Part shown: positions 8,225 through 16,065 of the stretch, one piece after another
Position numbering within the stretch: the first letter of the stretch is position 1
Layout: every line of letters begins with the position of its first letter
Source of the DNA: an uncultured Clostridia bacterium
GTDB taxonomy: Bacteria > Bacillota > Clostridia > Oscillospirales > Oscillospiraceae
Length of the DNA stretch: 29,347 bases
Direction of reading: 5' to 3'
Assembly (NCBI GenBank): GCA_937915065.1
Contig: CALDMR010000066.1
Span: forward strand, 1-29,347
Program-made: the position numbers and the translations under genes
The notes under the pieces: model-generated
What the model saw: only the letters and a program-made list of their open reading frames with translations
Databases searched by the model: none
What the model was told of the DNA's origin: nothing

Positions 8225-9673
8225 TTAGCGGTGCTTTTTCAGCAGCTGCCGCTGGCGATCCTTATCCCAATAGGCGCGGGTCTCTTTGGCGACCACGCCC
8301 GACAGGGCCAGCAAAGCAACAATGTTGGGCAGGGCCATCATGGCATTGAAAATATCGGCGATGGTCCATACGGCGGCCACAGTCAGGTAAGGGCCGACGA
8401 AGACGGCGGCGATATACAGCCAGCGATAGCACTTCACGGCGGTTTTGTTGCCGCCCGACAAATACTCCAGGCAGCGTTCGCCGTAATAATCCCAGCCCAA
8501 AATGGTGGTAAAGGCAAAGAAGACCAGGCACAGCATCAGGACGAAGGCGGACACCTGGGAGGGGAAGGGCAGACCCACCTGGAAGGCCCTGGTGGTGATC
8601 TGAACGCCCTGGAGCCCCAGCTCGGGCAGCCAGGAGCCGGTGATGACGATGGCCAGACCGGTCATGGTGCAGACAACGATGGTATCGATAAAGGTGCCGG
8701 TCATGGTGACCAGGCCCTGGCGGACGGGCTCTTTGGTTTGAGCCGCCGCTGCTGCGATGGGTGCAGAACCCAGACCTGCTTCGTTGGAGAAAATACCGCG
8801 GGCCACGCCGTTTTGGATGGCTTCCTTAATGGTGGCGCCGATCACGCCGCCCAGGGCGGCCTGGGGCGCAAAGGCAGAGGAAACAATGGTGCCGATGGCG
8901 CCGGGGATCTGGGGAAGATTGCACAGCAGCAGGAGCACAGCAAAGCCGATGTACAAAATCGCCATAAAGGGAACCACGATCTGTGAAACATTGGCGATGC
9001 GCTTAATGCCGCCGATCACGACCAGCGCTACGGCCAGAGTGACCAGTGCGCCGGTGACCATGGTGGTCAGGGTGATGGGAACGGCGCTGTCTCCGGTGCC
9101 GATATAGAAGACCACATGCTGCAGGGTGGGATCAAAAAAGTCCTGGGCGGCGGAGGTGATGCCGTTGACCTGGGTGATGGTGCCGATGCCCAGCAGGCCG
9201 GCGGTGGCTCCCAGGAAAGCAAATAGTTTTGCCAGCCACTTCCAATTTTTTCCCATGCCGCGCTCGATATAGTAGAAAGGGCCGCCCAGTACATGGCCGT
9301 CTTTGCCGATGGTGCGGTATTTGATGGCCAGCAGACCTTCGGAGTATTTGGTGGCCATGCCGAAGAAGGCGGCGATCTCCATCCACAGCAGGGCGCCGGG
9401 GCCGCCGGCGGCAATGGCCGTGGCCACGCCAACGATGTTGCCGGTGCCGATGGTGGCGGACAGGGCGGTGCACAGGGCGCCGAAACTGGAAACTTCGCCA
9501 TCCCCGCTGTTTTCGTTGTGTACCATGTAGTGCAGGGCCCGGCCCAGGTGGCGCACCTGGAGAAAGCGGACGCGCAGCGTCAGCCAAATACCGCAGCCGA
9601 TGATCAGTGCGCACAGGGGAAGCCCCCAGATGTGTTTGTCGATCAGGGACAGAATTTCCATAAATTGATCCAT
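8225..9673 (-). CDS. alsT: AGCS family sodium:alanine/glycine symporter
   Basis: An inner-membrane symporter of 482 residues with about ten to eleven hydrophobic segments, importing alanine or glycine with sodium. Family signatures are clear: SATIGTGNIVGVATAIAAGG near residues 68-87, the stretch PGALLWMEIAAFFGMATKYS just after it, and FSNEAGLGSAPIAAAAA near 290. I prefer the second ATG at 9673. Minus-strand GAGG at about 9684-9681 is then seven to eight bases upstream, whereas the first ATG at 9679 leaves only about two bases. The gene is monocistronic: its own promoter lies about 110 bases upstream and a shared bidirectional terminator lies downstream. No T-box or other riboswitch is recognisable in its leader. 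Confidence 0.94.
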   Translation of the reverse strand: MDQFMEILSLIDKHIWGLPLCALIIGCGIWLTLRVRFLQVRHLGRALHYMVHNENSGDGEVSSFGALCTALSATIGTGNIVGVATAIAAGGPGALLWMEIAAFFGMATKYSEGLLAIKYRTIGKDGHVLGGPFYYIERGMGKNWKWLAKLFAFLGATAGLLGIGTITQVNGITSAAQDFFDPTLQHVVFYIGTGDSAVPITLTTMVTGALVTLAVALVVIGGIKRIANVSQIVVPFMAILYIGFAVLLLLCNLPQIPGAIGTIVSSAFAPQAALGGVIGATIKEAIQNGVARGIFSNEAGLGSAPIAAAAAQTKEPVRQGLVTMTGTFIDTIVVCTMTGLAIVITGSWLPELGLQGVQITTRAFQVGLPFPSQVSAFVLMLCLVFFAFTTILGWDYYGERCLEYLSGGNKTAVKCYRWLYIAAVFVGPYLTVAAVWTIADIFNAMMALPNIVALLALSGVVAKETRAYWDKDRQRQLLKKHR

Positions 9674-9784
9674 AGGCATTTCCTCTTTTCTTAAGAACTT
9701 CCTGGCGGCGCGCCGGCCTGTCTGATAAGTGTATGGTCAGCGGTGGGGAAACAGAACTGTAAACCGGATAAAACCAACAGGGTT

Positions 9785-9813
9785 ATTTTATACGATAAAG
9801 TGTTACATTGCAA
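9785..9813 (-). promoter_or_regulatory. Sigma-A promoter of the alanine symporter
   Basis: On the minus strand TTGCAA (9813-9808) and TAAAAT (9790-9785) are spaced by 17 bases. The leader would be about 105 bases. Confidence 0.6.
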
Positions 9814-9993
9814 GAGTGCGGGAGATTTTCGGCAGCGGTGCAACGGTTGACTCCATATTAAGGACAAAATGTCCGCGATCTGCGGAATCGGAGAAAGAAT
9901 GCTGCAAAAGAAACAAAAATGGACAGGAAGTGGAGCATTTTTAAAAAAAGAGGGCAGACAGGCGTTTTTGGCACTTTTTTCGGGGAAAACTGC
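9814..9993. other. Middle of the divergent alsT-prfB intergenic region
   Basis: The 399 bases between the divergent alsT and prfB genes hold a promoter for each. Between them no gene or known RNA is recognised. Two overlapping small inverted repeats are visible: GGACA-AAA-TGTCC at 9862-9874 and TCCGC-GATCT-GCGGA at 9872-9886. Their use is unknown. Confidence 0.4.
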
Positions 9994-10022
9994 TTTACAG
10001 AAAGAAAAGAATTCGATATAAT
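9994..10022 (+). promoter_or_regulatory. Sigma-A promoter of prfB
   Basis: TTTACA at 9994-9999 and a perfect TATAAT at 10017-10022 are spaced by exactly 17 bases. Transcription would start near 10029, about 44 bases before the start codon. Confidence 0.85.
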
Positions 10023-10072
10023 ATACAACGCATGTAATTTGACATGATTTTGATATATTGGAGAACGATAGC

Positions 10073-11197
10073 ATGAGTATGATCGAATATGATGAATATA
10101 AACAGAAGCTGCTGGCCCAGAAACCCACGCTGGAGGAGCTGCACGAGGCGCTGAATATCGATGGCTCCCGCCAGGAGTATGACCGCCTCCAGGATGAAAG
10201 CGCCCAGGATGGCTTCTGGAACGATATGGAACATTCCCAGAAAGTGGCCCAGCAGATCAAGCGGCTGGAGAATAAGCTCCATGGCTACGACAAGCTGTGC
10301 GCCGACTGGGAAGACGCAATGACGCTGTGCGAAATGGCCATTGAAGAGGACGATGAATCCCTGCTGGAGGAGCTGACCGAAGCATATACCAAGCTGGAAA
10401 CAGAGATTGCAGACCGGCGGCTGGAAACATTGCTCTCCGGCGAATATGACGGCAACAACGCGATCCTGACGCTGCATGCCGGCGCCGGCGGTACCGAGGC
10501 CCAGGACTGGACGGAGATGCTTTACCGTATGTATACCCGCTGGACGGATCGCCATGGGTTTACCTATAAGATCCTGGATTATGAAGATGGCGACGAGGCC
10601 GGTATCAAATCTGCCACCATTGCTGTGGAGGGCGAAAATGCATACGGCTATCTGAAGAGCGAAAACGGCGTGCACCGCCTGGTGCGCGTTTCCCCTTTCG
10701 ATGCCAACGCCCGCCGCCAGACCTCTTTTGCTGCGGTGGAAGTTATGCCCGAGATGGAGAACGACAACTCCATTGAGATCCGTGACGAGGATATCGAAAT
10801 GCAGGTGTTCCGCTCGTCCGGCGCCGGCGGCCAGCATATCAACAAAACCTCTTCTGCAGTGCGTTTGATCCATAAGCCCACGGGGATCGTGGTTTCTTCG
10901 CAGCAGGAGCGCAGCCAGTTCCAAAACCGCGATAACTGCATGAAGATGCTTTGCGCCAAACTGATGGAGCTGAAAGCCCAGCAGCATGCGGAAAAGATTT
11001 CCGATATCAAGGGCGTGCAGATGAAAATCGAATGGGGCAGCCAGATCCGTTCCTATGTCTTTATGCCCTATCAGATGGTCAAAGACACCCGTACAGGTTA
11101 TGAAACGGGCAACATTGACAACGTGATGGACGGCGATCTGGATGGCTTCATCAATGCCTATCTGACCGCTTCTGCCAACGGTACGCTGAAAAAATAA
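10073..11197 (+). CDS. prfB: Peptide chain release factor 2
   Basis: Terminates translation at UGA and UAA stops. The 374-residue product has the RF2-specific stop-reading tripeptide SPF at 207-209 (RF1 would carry PxT) and the GGQ hydrolysis motif at 252-254 within RSSGAGGQHINKT. An N-terminal coiled-coil-like helical domain covers about residues 1-110. The ATG at 10073 has GGAG nine bases upstream. The reading frame is continuous from the start through the domain: there is no in-frame UGA and no CUUUGA slippery sequence around codon 25, so the programmed +1 frameshift that autoregulates many prfB genes is absent. It is a single-gene unit with a strong promoter and terminator. Confidence 0.97.
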   Translation: MSMIEYDEYKQKLLAQKPTLEELHEALNIDGSRQEYDRLQDESAQDGFWNDMEHSQKVAQQIKRLENKLHGYDKLCADWEDAMTLCEMAIEEDDESLLEELTEAYTKLETEIADRRLETLLSGEYDGNNAILTLHAGAGGTEAQDWTEMLYRMYTRWTDRHGFTYKILDYEDGDEAGIKSATIAVEGENAYGYLKSENGVHRLVRVSPFDANARRQTSFAAVEVMPEMENDNSIEIRDEDIEMQVFRSSGAGGQHINKTSSAVRLIHKPTGIVVSSQQERSQFQNRDNCMKMLCAKLMELKAQQHAEKISDIKGVQMKIEWGSQIRSYVFMPYQMVKDTRTGYETGNIDNVMDGDLDGFINAYLTASANGTLKK

Positions 11198-11219
11198 AGC
11201 AGGCGCTGCCTGTGTATAG

Positions 11220-11259
11220 AAAAAGCCCCGGATCGCGCTGCGGCGATCCGGGGCTTTTT
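11220..11259. terminator. Bidirectional terminator between prfB and the M23 gene
   Basis: A perfect 17-bp stem (11220-11236 with 11243-11259) around a 6-base loop starts with AAAAA and ends with TTTTT. It serves the converging prfB (+) and M23 (-) genes. Confidence 0.93.
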
Positions 11260-11276
11260 GCATGAAAAGAGAGGGA

Positions 11277-12002
11277 TTATCCGGCCTGCTTCAGATATAC
11301 GGAGGGATCTTCCGGCACGCCGTTGCGGACTACGGAGAAATGCAGATGGGGCCCCAGGGCTTCTTCCTGAAGGGCGGTGCTGCCCACGCTGCCGATCCTG
11401 TCTCCGGCCTGCACAGTATCTCCTGCGGAGACGGTGGGCTGGGAAAGGGAAGCGTAAGTCAATTCATATTGGTCGCTGCAGGCGATGGTCACCGTGGAAC
11501 CCATCCAATAATCGTTGACTACGGCGGTTACCTTGCCGCCGGCAGCAGCGACCACGGCAGCGCCTTCTTCTGCGGCGATATCCACGCCGTTGTGCGTGCG
11601 CCAATCCCCCATGGTTTCGCTGTACAGCAGCGCTTCCGTGCTGAAGGGGGTCACGGTTTTACCCTGCAGCGGGAGCACCACTTTGTCAGCTGCCTCTGGA
11701 GCCTCGGCAGGGGCGGCGGGCACTTCGGCGGTGCCGGTGACCGGCACGGTCTGCCGTTCTGCGGTGGAAGAAGGGGAGGCGGTACCCTTTTGCTCTGCCG
11801 GCTGGGGAACGGCATGCTCGGCCCGGTCGGTCTGTCCGGCGGACAGGACAGGGGGCGTTTCGGCGGCCTCTTGGGTGCCCTGGTTGTGGGAAACGGTGTC
11901 ATAGATAAAATAGCCCGATGCTCCAATGACGGCAACCGCCAGGAACAGGACTATGTAAAATCCTGCACCGTTCAGAAAGGAATTCAGTTTTTCAGATGCC
12001 AT
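11277..12002 (-). CDS. Membrane-anchored M23 (LytM) domain protein, SpoIIQ-like
   Basis: A 241-residue protein with one N-terminal membrane segment (about residues 14-35), an Ala/Pro/Glu/Thr-rich extracytoplasmic linker (about 40-108) and a C-terminal LytM/M23 domain (about 115-240). All three zinc ligands are present: His137 and Asp141 in HNGVD, and His221 in GPHLHF, with His219 beside it. The additional catalytic His of active M23 endopeptidases, normally in a YxHL motif, is replaced by Ser185 in YASL. Architecture and the substituted motif resemble SpoIIQ, the forespore partner of SpoIIIAH, but orthology is an inference. Start at 12002 is supported by AAGGAGG four bases upstream; the frame stays open further upstream only through the eno terminator. 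The GC-rich leader shows no sigma-A promoter, which would suit a sporulation sigma factor or read-through. Confidence 0.8.
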   Translation of the reverse strand: MASEKLNSFLNGAGFYIVLFLAVAVIGASGYFIYDTVSHNQGTQEAAETPPVLSAGQTDRAEHAVPQPAEQKGTASPSSTAERQTVPVTGTAEVPAAPAEAPEAADKVVLPLQGKTVTPFSTEALLYSETMGDWRTHNGVDIAAEEGAAVVAAAGGKVTAVVNDYWMGSTVTIACSDQYELTYASLSQPTVSAGDTVQAGDRIGSVGSTALQEEALGPHLHFSVVRNGVPEDPSVYLKQAG

Positions 12003-12099
12003 AATGCCTCCTTGGCCGCGCCCCGGATCGGGATGCGGCAGCCGCGCTTGCGGCGGCGGCGCGCCGACGATGGGCCGCCTCCTCCGGGGGGACTGGAAG

Positions 12100-12138
12100 A
12101 AGGGCCTCCGTGTGTAGCATTGACACACGGAGGCCCTT
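12100..12138 (-). terminator. Terminator downstream of eno
   Basis: A perfect 16-bp stem (12100-12115 with 12123-12138) and a 7-base loop lie 30 bases past the eno stop. On the minus strand the tail is a short TTC-rich run, so termination may be incomplete and allow read-through into the M23 gene. Confidence 0.7.
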
Positions 12139-12167
12139 TTATACAGCTGGTGGGAAAATTTTGAAAA

Positions 12168-13463
12168 TCAATCTGCGTCGCTCAAATTAAAGAATGCTGC
12201 GCGGCCGGGATATTGGGCGCTGTCGCCCAGAGCTTCTTCGATGCGGAGCAGCTGATTGTATTTGCATACGCGATCGGTGCGGGAAGGAGCGCCGGTTTTG
12301 ATCTGGCCGGCGTTCAGGGCCACGCTCAAATCGGCGATGGTCGTGTCTTCGGTTTCACCGCTGCGGTGGGAGACCACAGCGGCATAGCCGGCGCGGTGGG
12401 CCGTTTGGATGGCGTCCAGGGTTTCTGTCAGAGTGCCGATTTGATTGGGTTTGATCAAAACGGCGTTGGCCACATGCAGGCCGATGCCCTTTTCGATGCG
12501 GGCGGTGTTGGTCACGAACAGGTCGTCGCCCACCAGCTGCACATGGTTGCCCAGGGCTTGGGTCAGCATGTCCCAGCCGTCCCAATCCTCTTCGCCCATG
12601 CAGTCTTCCATGGAGAGAATGGGGTAGGTTTCGGCGTAATCTGTCCACATATCCACCATTTCAAAGCGGGTCATGGTTTTGCCGGCCTTGGGCAGGGTAT
12701 AGGTGCCCGTTTCGGGATCATACCAGTCAGACACGGCGGCGTCGATGGCGATCATAAAGTCCTCGCCCGGGCGGTAGCCTGCCGCTTCGATGCCGGAAAC
12801 CAGGGCCCTCAGGGCGTCCTCGTCGGAATCCAGATTGGGGGCGTAGCCGCCTTCATCGCCCACGCCGGCGGAGGGCACCACTTTTTTCAGGGCGTGGAAT
12901 ACCTCAGCGCACATACGCAGGGCTTCCCGGAAAGAAGATGCGCCCACGGGCATGATCATAAATTCCTGAATGTCCACATTGTTGCTGGCGTGGGCGCCGC
13001 CGTTGAGCACGTTCATCATGGGAACCGGCAGCGTTTTGGCATTCACGCCGCCCATGTATCGGTACAGGGGCAGATCCAGCGAGGCGGCCGCTGCCCGGGC
13101 GGCAGCCAGGGATACGCCCAAAATGGCGTTGGCGCCCAGCCGGGTCTTGTTTTCGGTGCCGTCCAGGGCGATCATGGCCCGATCCAGGGCAGTCTGGTTA
13201 TAGGCATCCATGCCGCACACACACTGGGCCAATTCGCCGTTAACGGCTTCTACGGCCCGGAGAACCCCTTTGCCGCTGAATCGCTTTGCATCCTGGTCGC
13301 GCAGCTCGCAGGCTTCGTATTTACCGGTGGAAGCGCCGGAAGGGACGGCGGCGCGGGCAAAGCTGCCGTCGCTCAGCAGGATTTCCACCTCCACGGTGGG
13401 ATTGCCGCGGGAATCCAGGATCTCACGGCCAAGTACGCTTTGGATCACAGGGTTGTTGTTCAT
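12168..13463 (-). CDS. eno: Enolase
   Basis: Converts 2-phosphoglycerate to phosphoenolpyruvate in glycolysis, as a cytoplasmic Mg-dependent dimer or octamer. The 431-residue length is standard. Diagnostic motifs are present: GREILDSRGNPTVEVE at residues 13-28, SGASTGKYEA near 42, the metal ligands in IAIDAAVSDW, SMEDCMGEEDWDGW and GDDLFVTN, the catalytic Lys in LIKPNQIGTLTE, and SHRSGETEDTTIADL. The ATG at 13463 has AGGAGG nine bases upstream. It follows gpmI on the same strand after 156 bases that contain a terminator-like hairpin, so its expression may be partly uncoupled from the upstream glycolytic genes. Confidence 0.98.
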   Translation of the reverse strand: MNNNPVIQSVLGREILDSRGNPTVEVEILLSDGSFARAAVPSGASTGKYEACELRDQDAKRFSGKGVLRAVEAVNGELAQCVCGMDAYNQTALDRAMIALDGTENKTRLGANAILGVSLAAARAAAASLDLPLYRYMGGVNAKTLPVPMMNVLNGGAHASNNVDIQEFMIMPVGASSFREALRMCAEVFHALKKVVPSAGVGDEGGYAPNLDSDEDALRALVSGIEAAGYRPGEDFMIAIDAAVSDWYDPETGTYTLPKAGKTMTRFEMVDMWTDYAETYPILSMEDCMGEEDWDGWDMLTQALGNHVQLVGDDLFVTNTARIEKGIGLHVANAVLIKPNQIGTLTETLDAIQTAHRAGYAAVVSHRSGETEDTTIADLSVALNAGQIKTGAPSRTDRVCKYNQLLRIEEALGDSAQYPGRAAFFNLSDAD

Positions 13464-13503
13464 GATGCAGATCCTCCTCTATATCAAATTTCTAAAATAC
13501 AAA

Positions 13504-13527
13504 GAGCCGGGCCGCAGGGCCCGGCTC
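13504..13527 (-). terminator. Terminator or attenuator between gpmI and eno
   Basis: A perfect 10-bp GC-rich stem (GAGCCGGGCC with its complement, 4-base loop) is followed on the minus strand by CTTTGTATTTT. The U-run is interrupted, so partial read-through into eno is plausible. It lies 92 bases past the gpmI stop. Confidence 0.65.
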
Positions 13528-13619
13528 CCAACGCACATCCTGCCGGAACGGATGCCCCGGCGGGGTACGGCAGTATTAGTATGGGTCGATTTTCTGGATT
13601 TAACAGCAATTTTGCTGAA

Positions 13620-15131
13620 TTACTGGATGATCAGGGTTTTGCCGTCCATTTCCGGGGGGCATTCTAGGCCCATCAGATCCAGCATGGTGGGGGCAATATC
13701 AGCCAGGCGGCCGGAGCTTCTCAGCTGGGTGGCCGCACCCACCACGATAAAGGGTACCAGATTGGTGGTGTGGGCGGTGTGGGGGGCGCCCTTGTCGTCC
13801 AGCATCTTTTCGGCGTTGCCGTGATCTGCGGTAACCATGGAGATGCCGCCCATTTCTGCGGTGGCGCGGACGATCTCGCCCACGCAGGTATCCACAGTTT
13901 CCACTGCCTTGACGGCGGCGTCGAATACGCCGGTGTGGCCCACCATGTCGCAATTGGCGAAGTTGAGGATGATCACATCGTATTCGCCGCTGCGGATGTG
14001 GTCCACAGCCTGCTCGGTTACTTCTGCGGCGCTCATTTCGGGCTGCAGGTCGTAGGTGGCCACCTTGGGAGAGGGAACCAGTACCCGGTCTTCGCCCGGG
14101 AACACGGTTTCGCAGCCGCCGTTGAAGAAGAAGGTCACGTGGGCATATTTTTCGGTTTCGGCGATGCGCAGCTGGGTCAGGCCCAGCTTGCTGAGGTATT
14201 CGCCCAGGCAGTTGTTCAAAGCCTGGTGGGGGAAAGCCACGGTCACATTGGGCATGGATGCGTCATATTCCGTGGTGCAGATATAGGTCAGCGGGAACCA
14301 CTGGCGGACAAAGCCGTCGAAGTTTTCATCCACCAGAGCGCGGGTGATTTCCCGGGCCCGGTCGGGACGGTAGTTGAAGAAAATCACGCTGTCATTGTCG
14401 GAGATGGTGCCGTCCTTGTCGCAGACCACGGGTACGACGAATTCGTCTGTGACGCCTTCCGCGTAGGAATCGGCCACGGCTTGAACGGGATCCTCGCAGT
14501 ATTTTCCGGTGCCGTAGACCAGGGCGTCATAAGCGGCTTCCACGCGATCCCAGCGCTTGTCGCGGTCCATGGCGTAAAAGCGGCCCTGGACTGTGGCGAT
14601 CTTACCCACGCCCAGCTCAGCGCACTTGTCGGCCAGCTGCTGGACATAGGCCTTGCCGGAAGCGGGGGGCACGTCGCGGCCATCCAGGAAAGCGTGGACA
14701 TACACGCGCTGCAGGCCTTTGCGCTTGGCCAGCTCCAGCAGGGCGAACAGGTGGGTGATGTGGGAGTGCACGCCGCCGTCGCTGAGCAGGCCCAGCAGGT
14801 GCAGAGCGGTGCCGTTTTTCAGGCAGGCATCCATGGCGGCGTTGTAGGCTTCGTTTTCAAAAAAGGTGCCGTCTTCAATGGCTTTGGAAATGCGGGGCAG
14901 ATCCTGAAATACCACGCGGCCTCCGCCGATATTGGTGTGGCCGACTTCACTGTTGCCCATCTGCCCCTCGGGCAGACCCACATCCAGCCCGGAAGCGGAC
15001 AGGACTGTGTGGGCATTTTCGGCGAAAAGCCGGTCGAGGACGGGCGTTTGCGCTGTGGCGATGGCATTGCCATCCACGGCGTCGCTTAAACCAAAGCCGT
15101 CCATAATGATCAAGGTAGTAGGGGTTTTCAT
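13620..15131 (-). CDS. gpmI: Phosphoglycerate mutase, cofactor-independent
   Basis: Interconverts 3- and 2-phosphoglycerate using two Mn ions and a phosphoserine intermediate; alkaline phosphatase superfamily. The 503-residue product has the N-terminal metal motif IIMDGFGL (residues 8-15), the catalytic Ser61 in MGNSEVGH, a DGRDVPP motif near 150, and C-terminal metal motifs NFANCDMVGHTG and TADHGNAEKM. I prefer the ATG at 15131 (MKTPTTLI, like other family members); GGGAG at 15147-15143 is then 11 bases away. The in-frame ATG at 15140 is only two bases from that site. A palindrome precedes the ribosome binding site. It is third in the glycolytic run, 59 bases after tpiA. Confidence 0.97.
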   Translation of the reverse strand: MKTPTTLIIMDGFGLSDAVDGNAIATAQTPVLDRLFAENAHTVLSASGLDVGLPEGQMGNSEVGHTNIGGGRVVFQDLPRISKAIEDGTFFENEAYNAAMDACLKNGTALHLLGLLSDGGVHSHITHLFALLELAKRKGLQRVYVHAFLDGRDVPPASGKAYVQQLADKCAELGVGKIATVQGRFYAMDRDKRWDRVEAAYDALVYGTGKYCEDPVQAVADSYAEGVTDEFVVPVVCDKDGTISDNDSVIFFNYRPDRAREITRALVDENFDGFVRQWFPLTYICTTEYDASMPNVTVAFPHQALNNCLGEYLSKLGLTQLRIAETEKYAHVTFFFNGGCETVFPGEDRVLVPSPKVATYDLQPEMSAAEVTEQAVDHIRSGEYDVIILNFANCDMVGHTGVFDAAVKAVETVDTCVGEIVRATAEMGGISMVTADHGNAEKMLDDKGAPHTAHTTNLVPFIVVGAATQLRSSGRLADIAPTMLDLMGLECPPEMDGKTLIIQ

Positions 15132-15147
15132 AGCATTCATTTCTCCC

Positions 15148-15163
15148 GGGAGCACGTGCTCCC
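15148..15163 (-). other. Perfect 16-bp palindrome abutting the gpmI ribosome binding site
   Basis: GGGAGCACGTGCTCCC is its own reverse complement and is directly followed on the minus strand by the GGGAG ribosome binding site of gpmI. In RNA it can form a 6-bp hairpin with an ACGU loop. The site could be a structure affecting gpmI translation or a DNA operator. Confidence 0.6.
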
Positions 15164-15190
15164 ACTGCAATACGATCGTCTTTGAAAGAT

Positions 15191-15937
15191 TTATTCCTGA
15201 TTGGCCGAGTTGATGATCTCGACAAACTGATCGGGCTTCAGGGCTGCGCCGCCGATCAGGCCGCCGTCGATGTCGCCGGGGTTCATGGAGCCGCCGTACT
15301 GGATAGTGATGGAGCGGGCGATGCGGGCGCCGTACATATGGCGGATGGTGGCGCGGATGAAGGTGCAGACTTCACCGGCCTGTTCGGGCGTGGCGGTTTT
15401 TCCGGTGCCGATGGCCCACACAGGCTCATAGGCAATCACGCATTTGCGCAGCTTTTCGGCGGACACGCCGGCCAGAGCAGACTTGACCTGCAGGGAAATC
15501 AGTTCCATGGTTACGCCGAGTTCGCGCTGCTCCAGGCTTTCGCCCACGCAGATAATGGGGTGCAGGCCAGCTTCAAGGGCAGCGTGAACCTTCTTGTTCA
15601 CGGTGATATCGGTTTCGCCGAAATACTGGCGGCGTTCGCTGTGGCCGATGATCACATATTTTACGCCCAGGTCTTTCAGCATTTCTGCGGAAATTTCTCC
15701 GGTATAAGCGCCGCTCTTTTCGTAGAACAGGTTTTCTGCGCCCACGGAAACACGCATATCTTTGAAAGCGCGCATGGCGGCGGGGATGTTGACAGAAGGT
15801 ACGCACACCAGAACGTCGCACCACTTGGCTTTGGGCATGATGGCCTTCAGCTCTTCAGCGAACTGCTTGGTTTCGGAAGCGGTCTTGTTCATTTTCCAGT
15901 TGCCGGCGATGATTGTTTTGCGGTATCTGCGGTTCAT
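15191..15937 (-). CDS. tpiA: Triosephosphate isomerase
   Basis: Interconverts dihydroxyacetone phosphate and glyceraldehyde 3-phosphate. The 248-residue TIM barrel has every active-site element: Asn13 and Lys15 in GNWKMN, the electrophile His99 in IIGHSERR, the base Glu171 in AYEPVWAIGTGKT which also starts the mobile loop 6, and the phosphate-binding YGGSMNPGD near 210. The ATG at 15937 has AAGGAG ten bases upstream. It follows pgk after 128 bases that hold two consecutive hairpins, and precedes gpmI by 59 bases. Confidence 0.98.
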   Translation of the reverse strand: MNRRYRKTIIAGNWKMNKTASETKQFAEELKAIMPKAKWCDVLVCVPSVNIPAAMRAFKDMRVSVGAENLFYEKSGAYTGEISAEMLKDLGVKYVIIGHSERRQYFGETDITVNKKVHAALEAGLHPIICVGESLEQRELGVTMELISLQVKSALAGVSAEKLRKCVIAYEPVWAIGTGKTATPEQAGEVCTFIRATIRHMYGARIARSITIQYGGSMNPGDIDGGLIGGAALKPDQFVEIINSANQE

Positions 15938-15983
15938 ATTGCTTTATCTCCTTACTCGTGTCCTGAAATCAAAATCTAGATGT

Positions 15984-16041
15984 AAAACGGCCATGGGCCG
16001 TAGAAATTCCCGCCGGGGGAAATGCTTTCCCCCGGCAGGAA
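15984..16041 (-). terminator. Double hairpin between pgk and tpiA
   Basis: Read on the minus strand, a 16-position stem (16041-16026 with 16022-16007, one G-U pair) comes first. A second hairpin ACGGCC-CAT-GGCCGT (16001-15987) follows and ends in TTTTA. Together they look like a terminator or attenuator 25 bases after the pgk stop. Confidence 0.6.
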
Positions 16042-16065
16042 CGAAAAACATGGGAATACAGTGGC

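Noticed and set aside
9674..9813. T-box or amino-acid riboswitch in the alanine symporter leader
   Set aside because: The leader is only about 105 bases and lacks the conserved T-box bulge sequence and any clear terminator/antiterminator pair.
12051..12066. GGCGCGCC-centred GC-rich palindromes near 9710 and 12058 as attachment or methylation sites
   Set aside because: Short GC-only palindromes are expected in this composition and nothing nearby suggests integration.
12003..12128. N-terminal extension of the M23 protein by 42 residues
   Set aside because: It would start inside the eno terminator, is Pro/Arg-rich, and would put a long tail before the membrane segment. AAGGAGG precedes the ATG at 12002.
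12213..15089. Long plus-strand open frames (12213-13667 and 13770-15089) opposite eno and gpmI
   Set aside because: They are Gly/His-rich mirror frames of the glycolytic genes, with no ribosome binding sites or family motifs.
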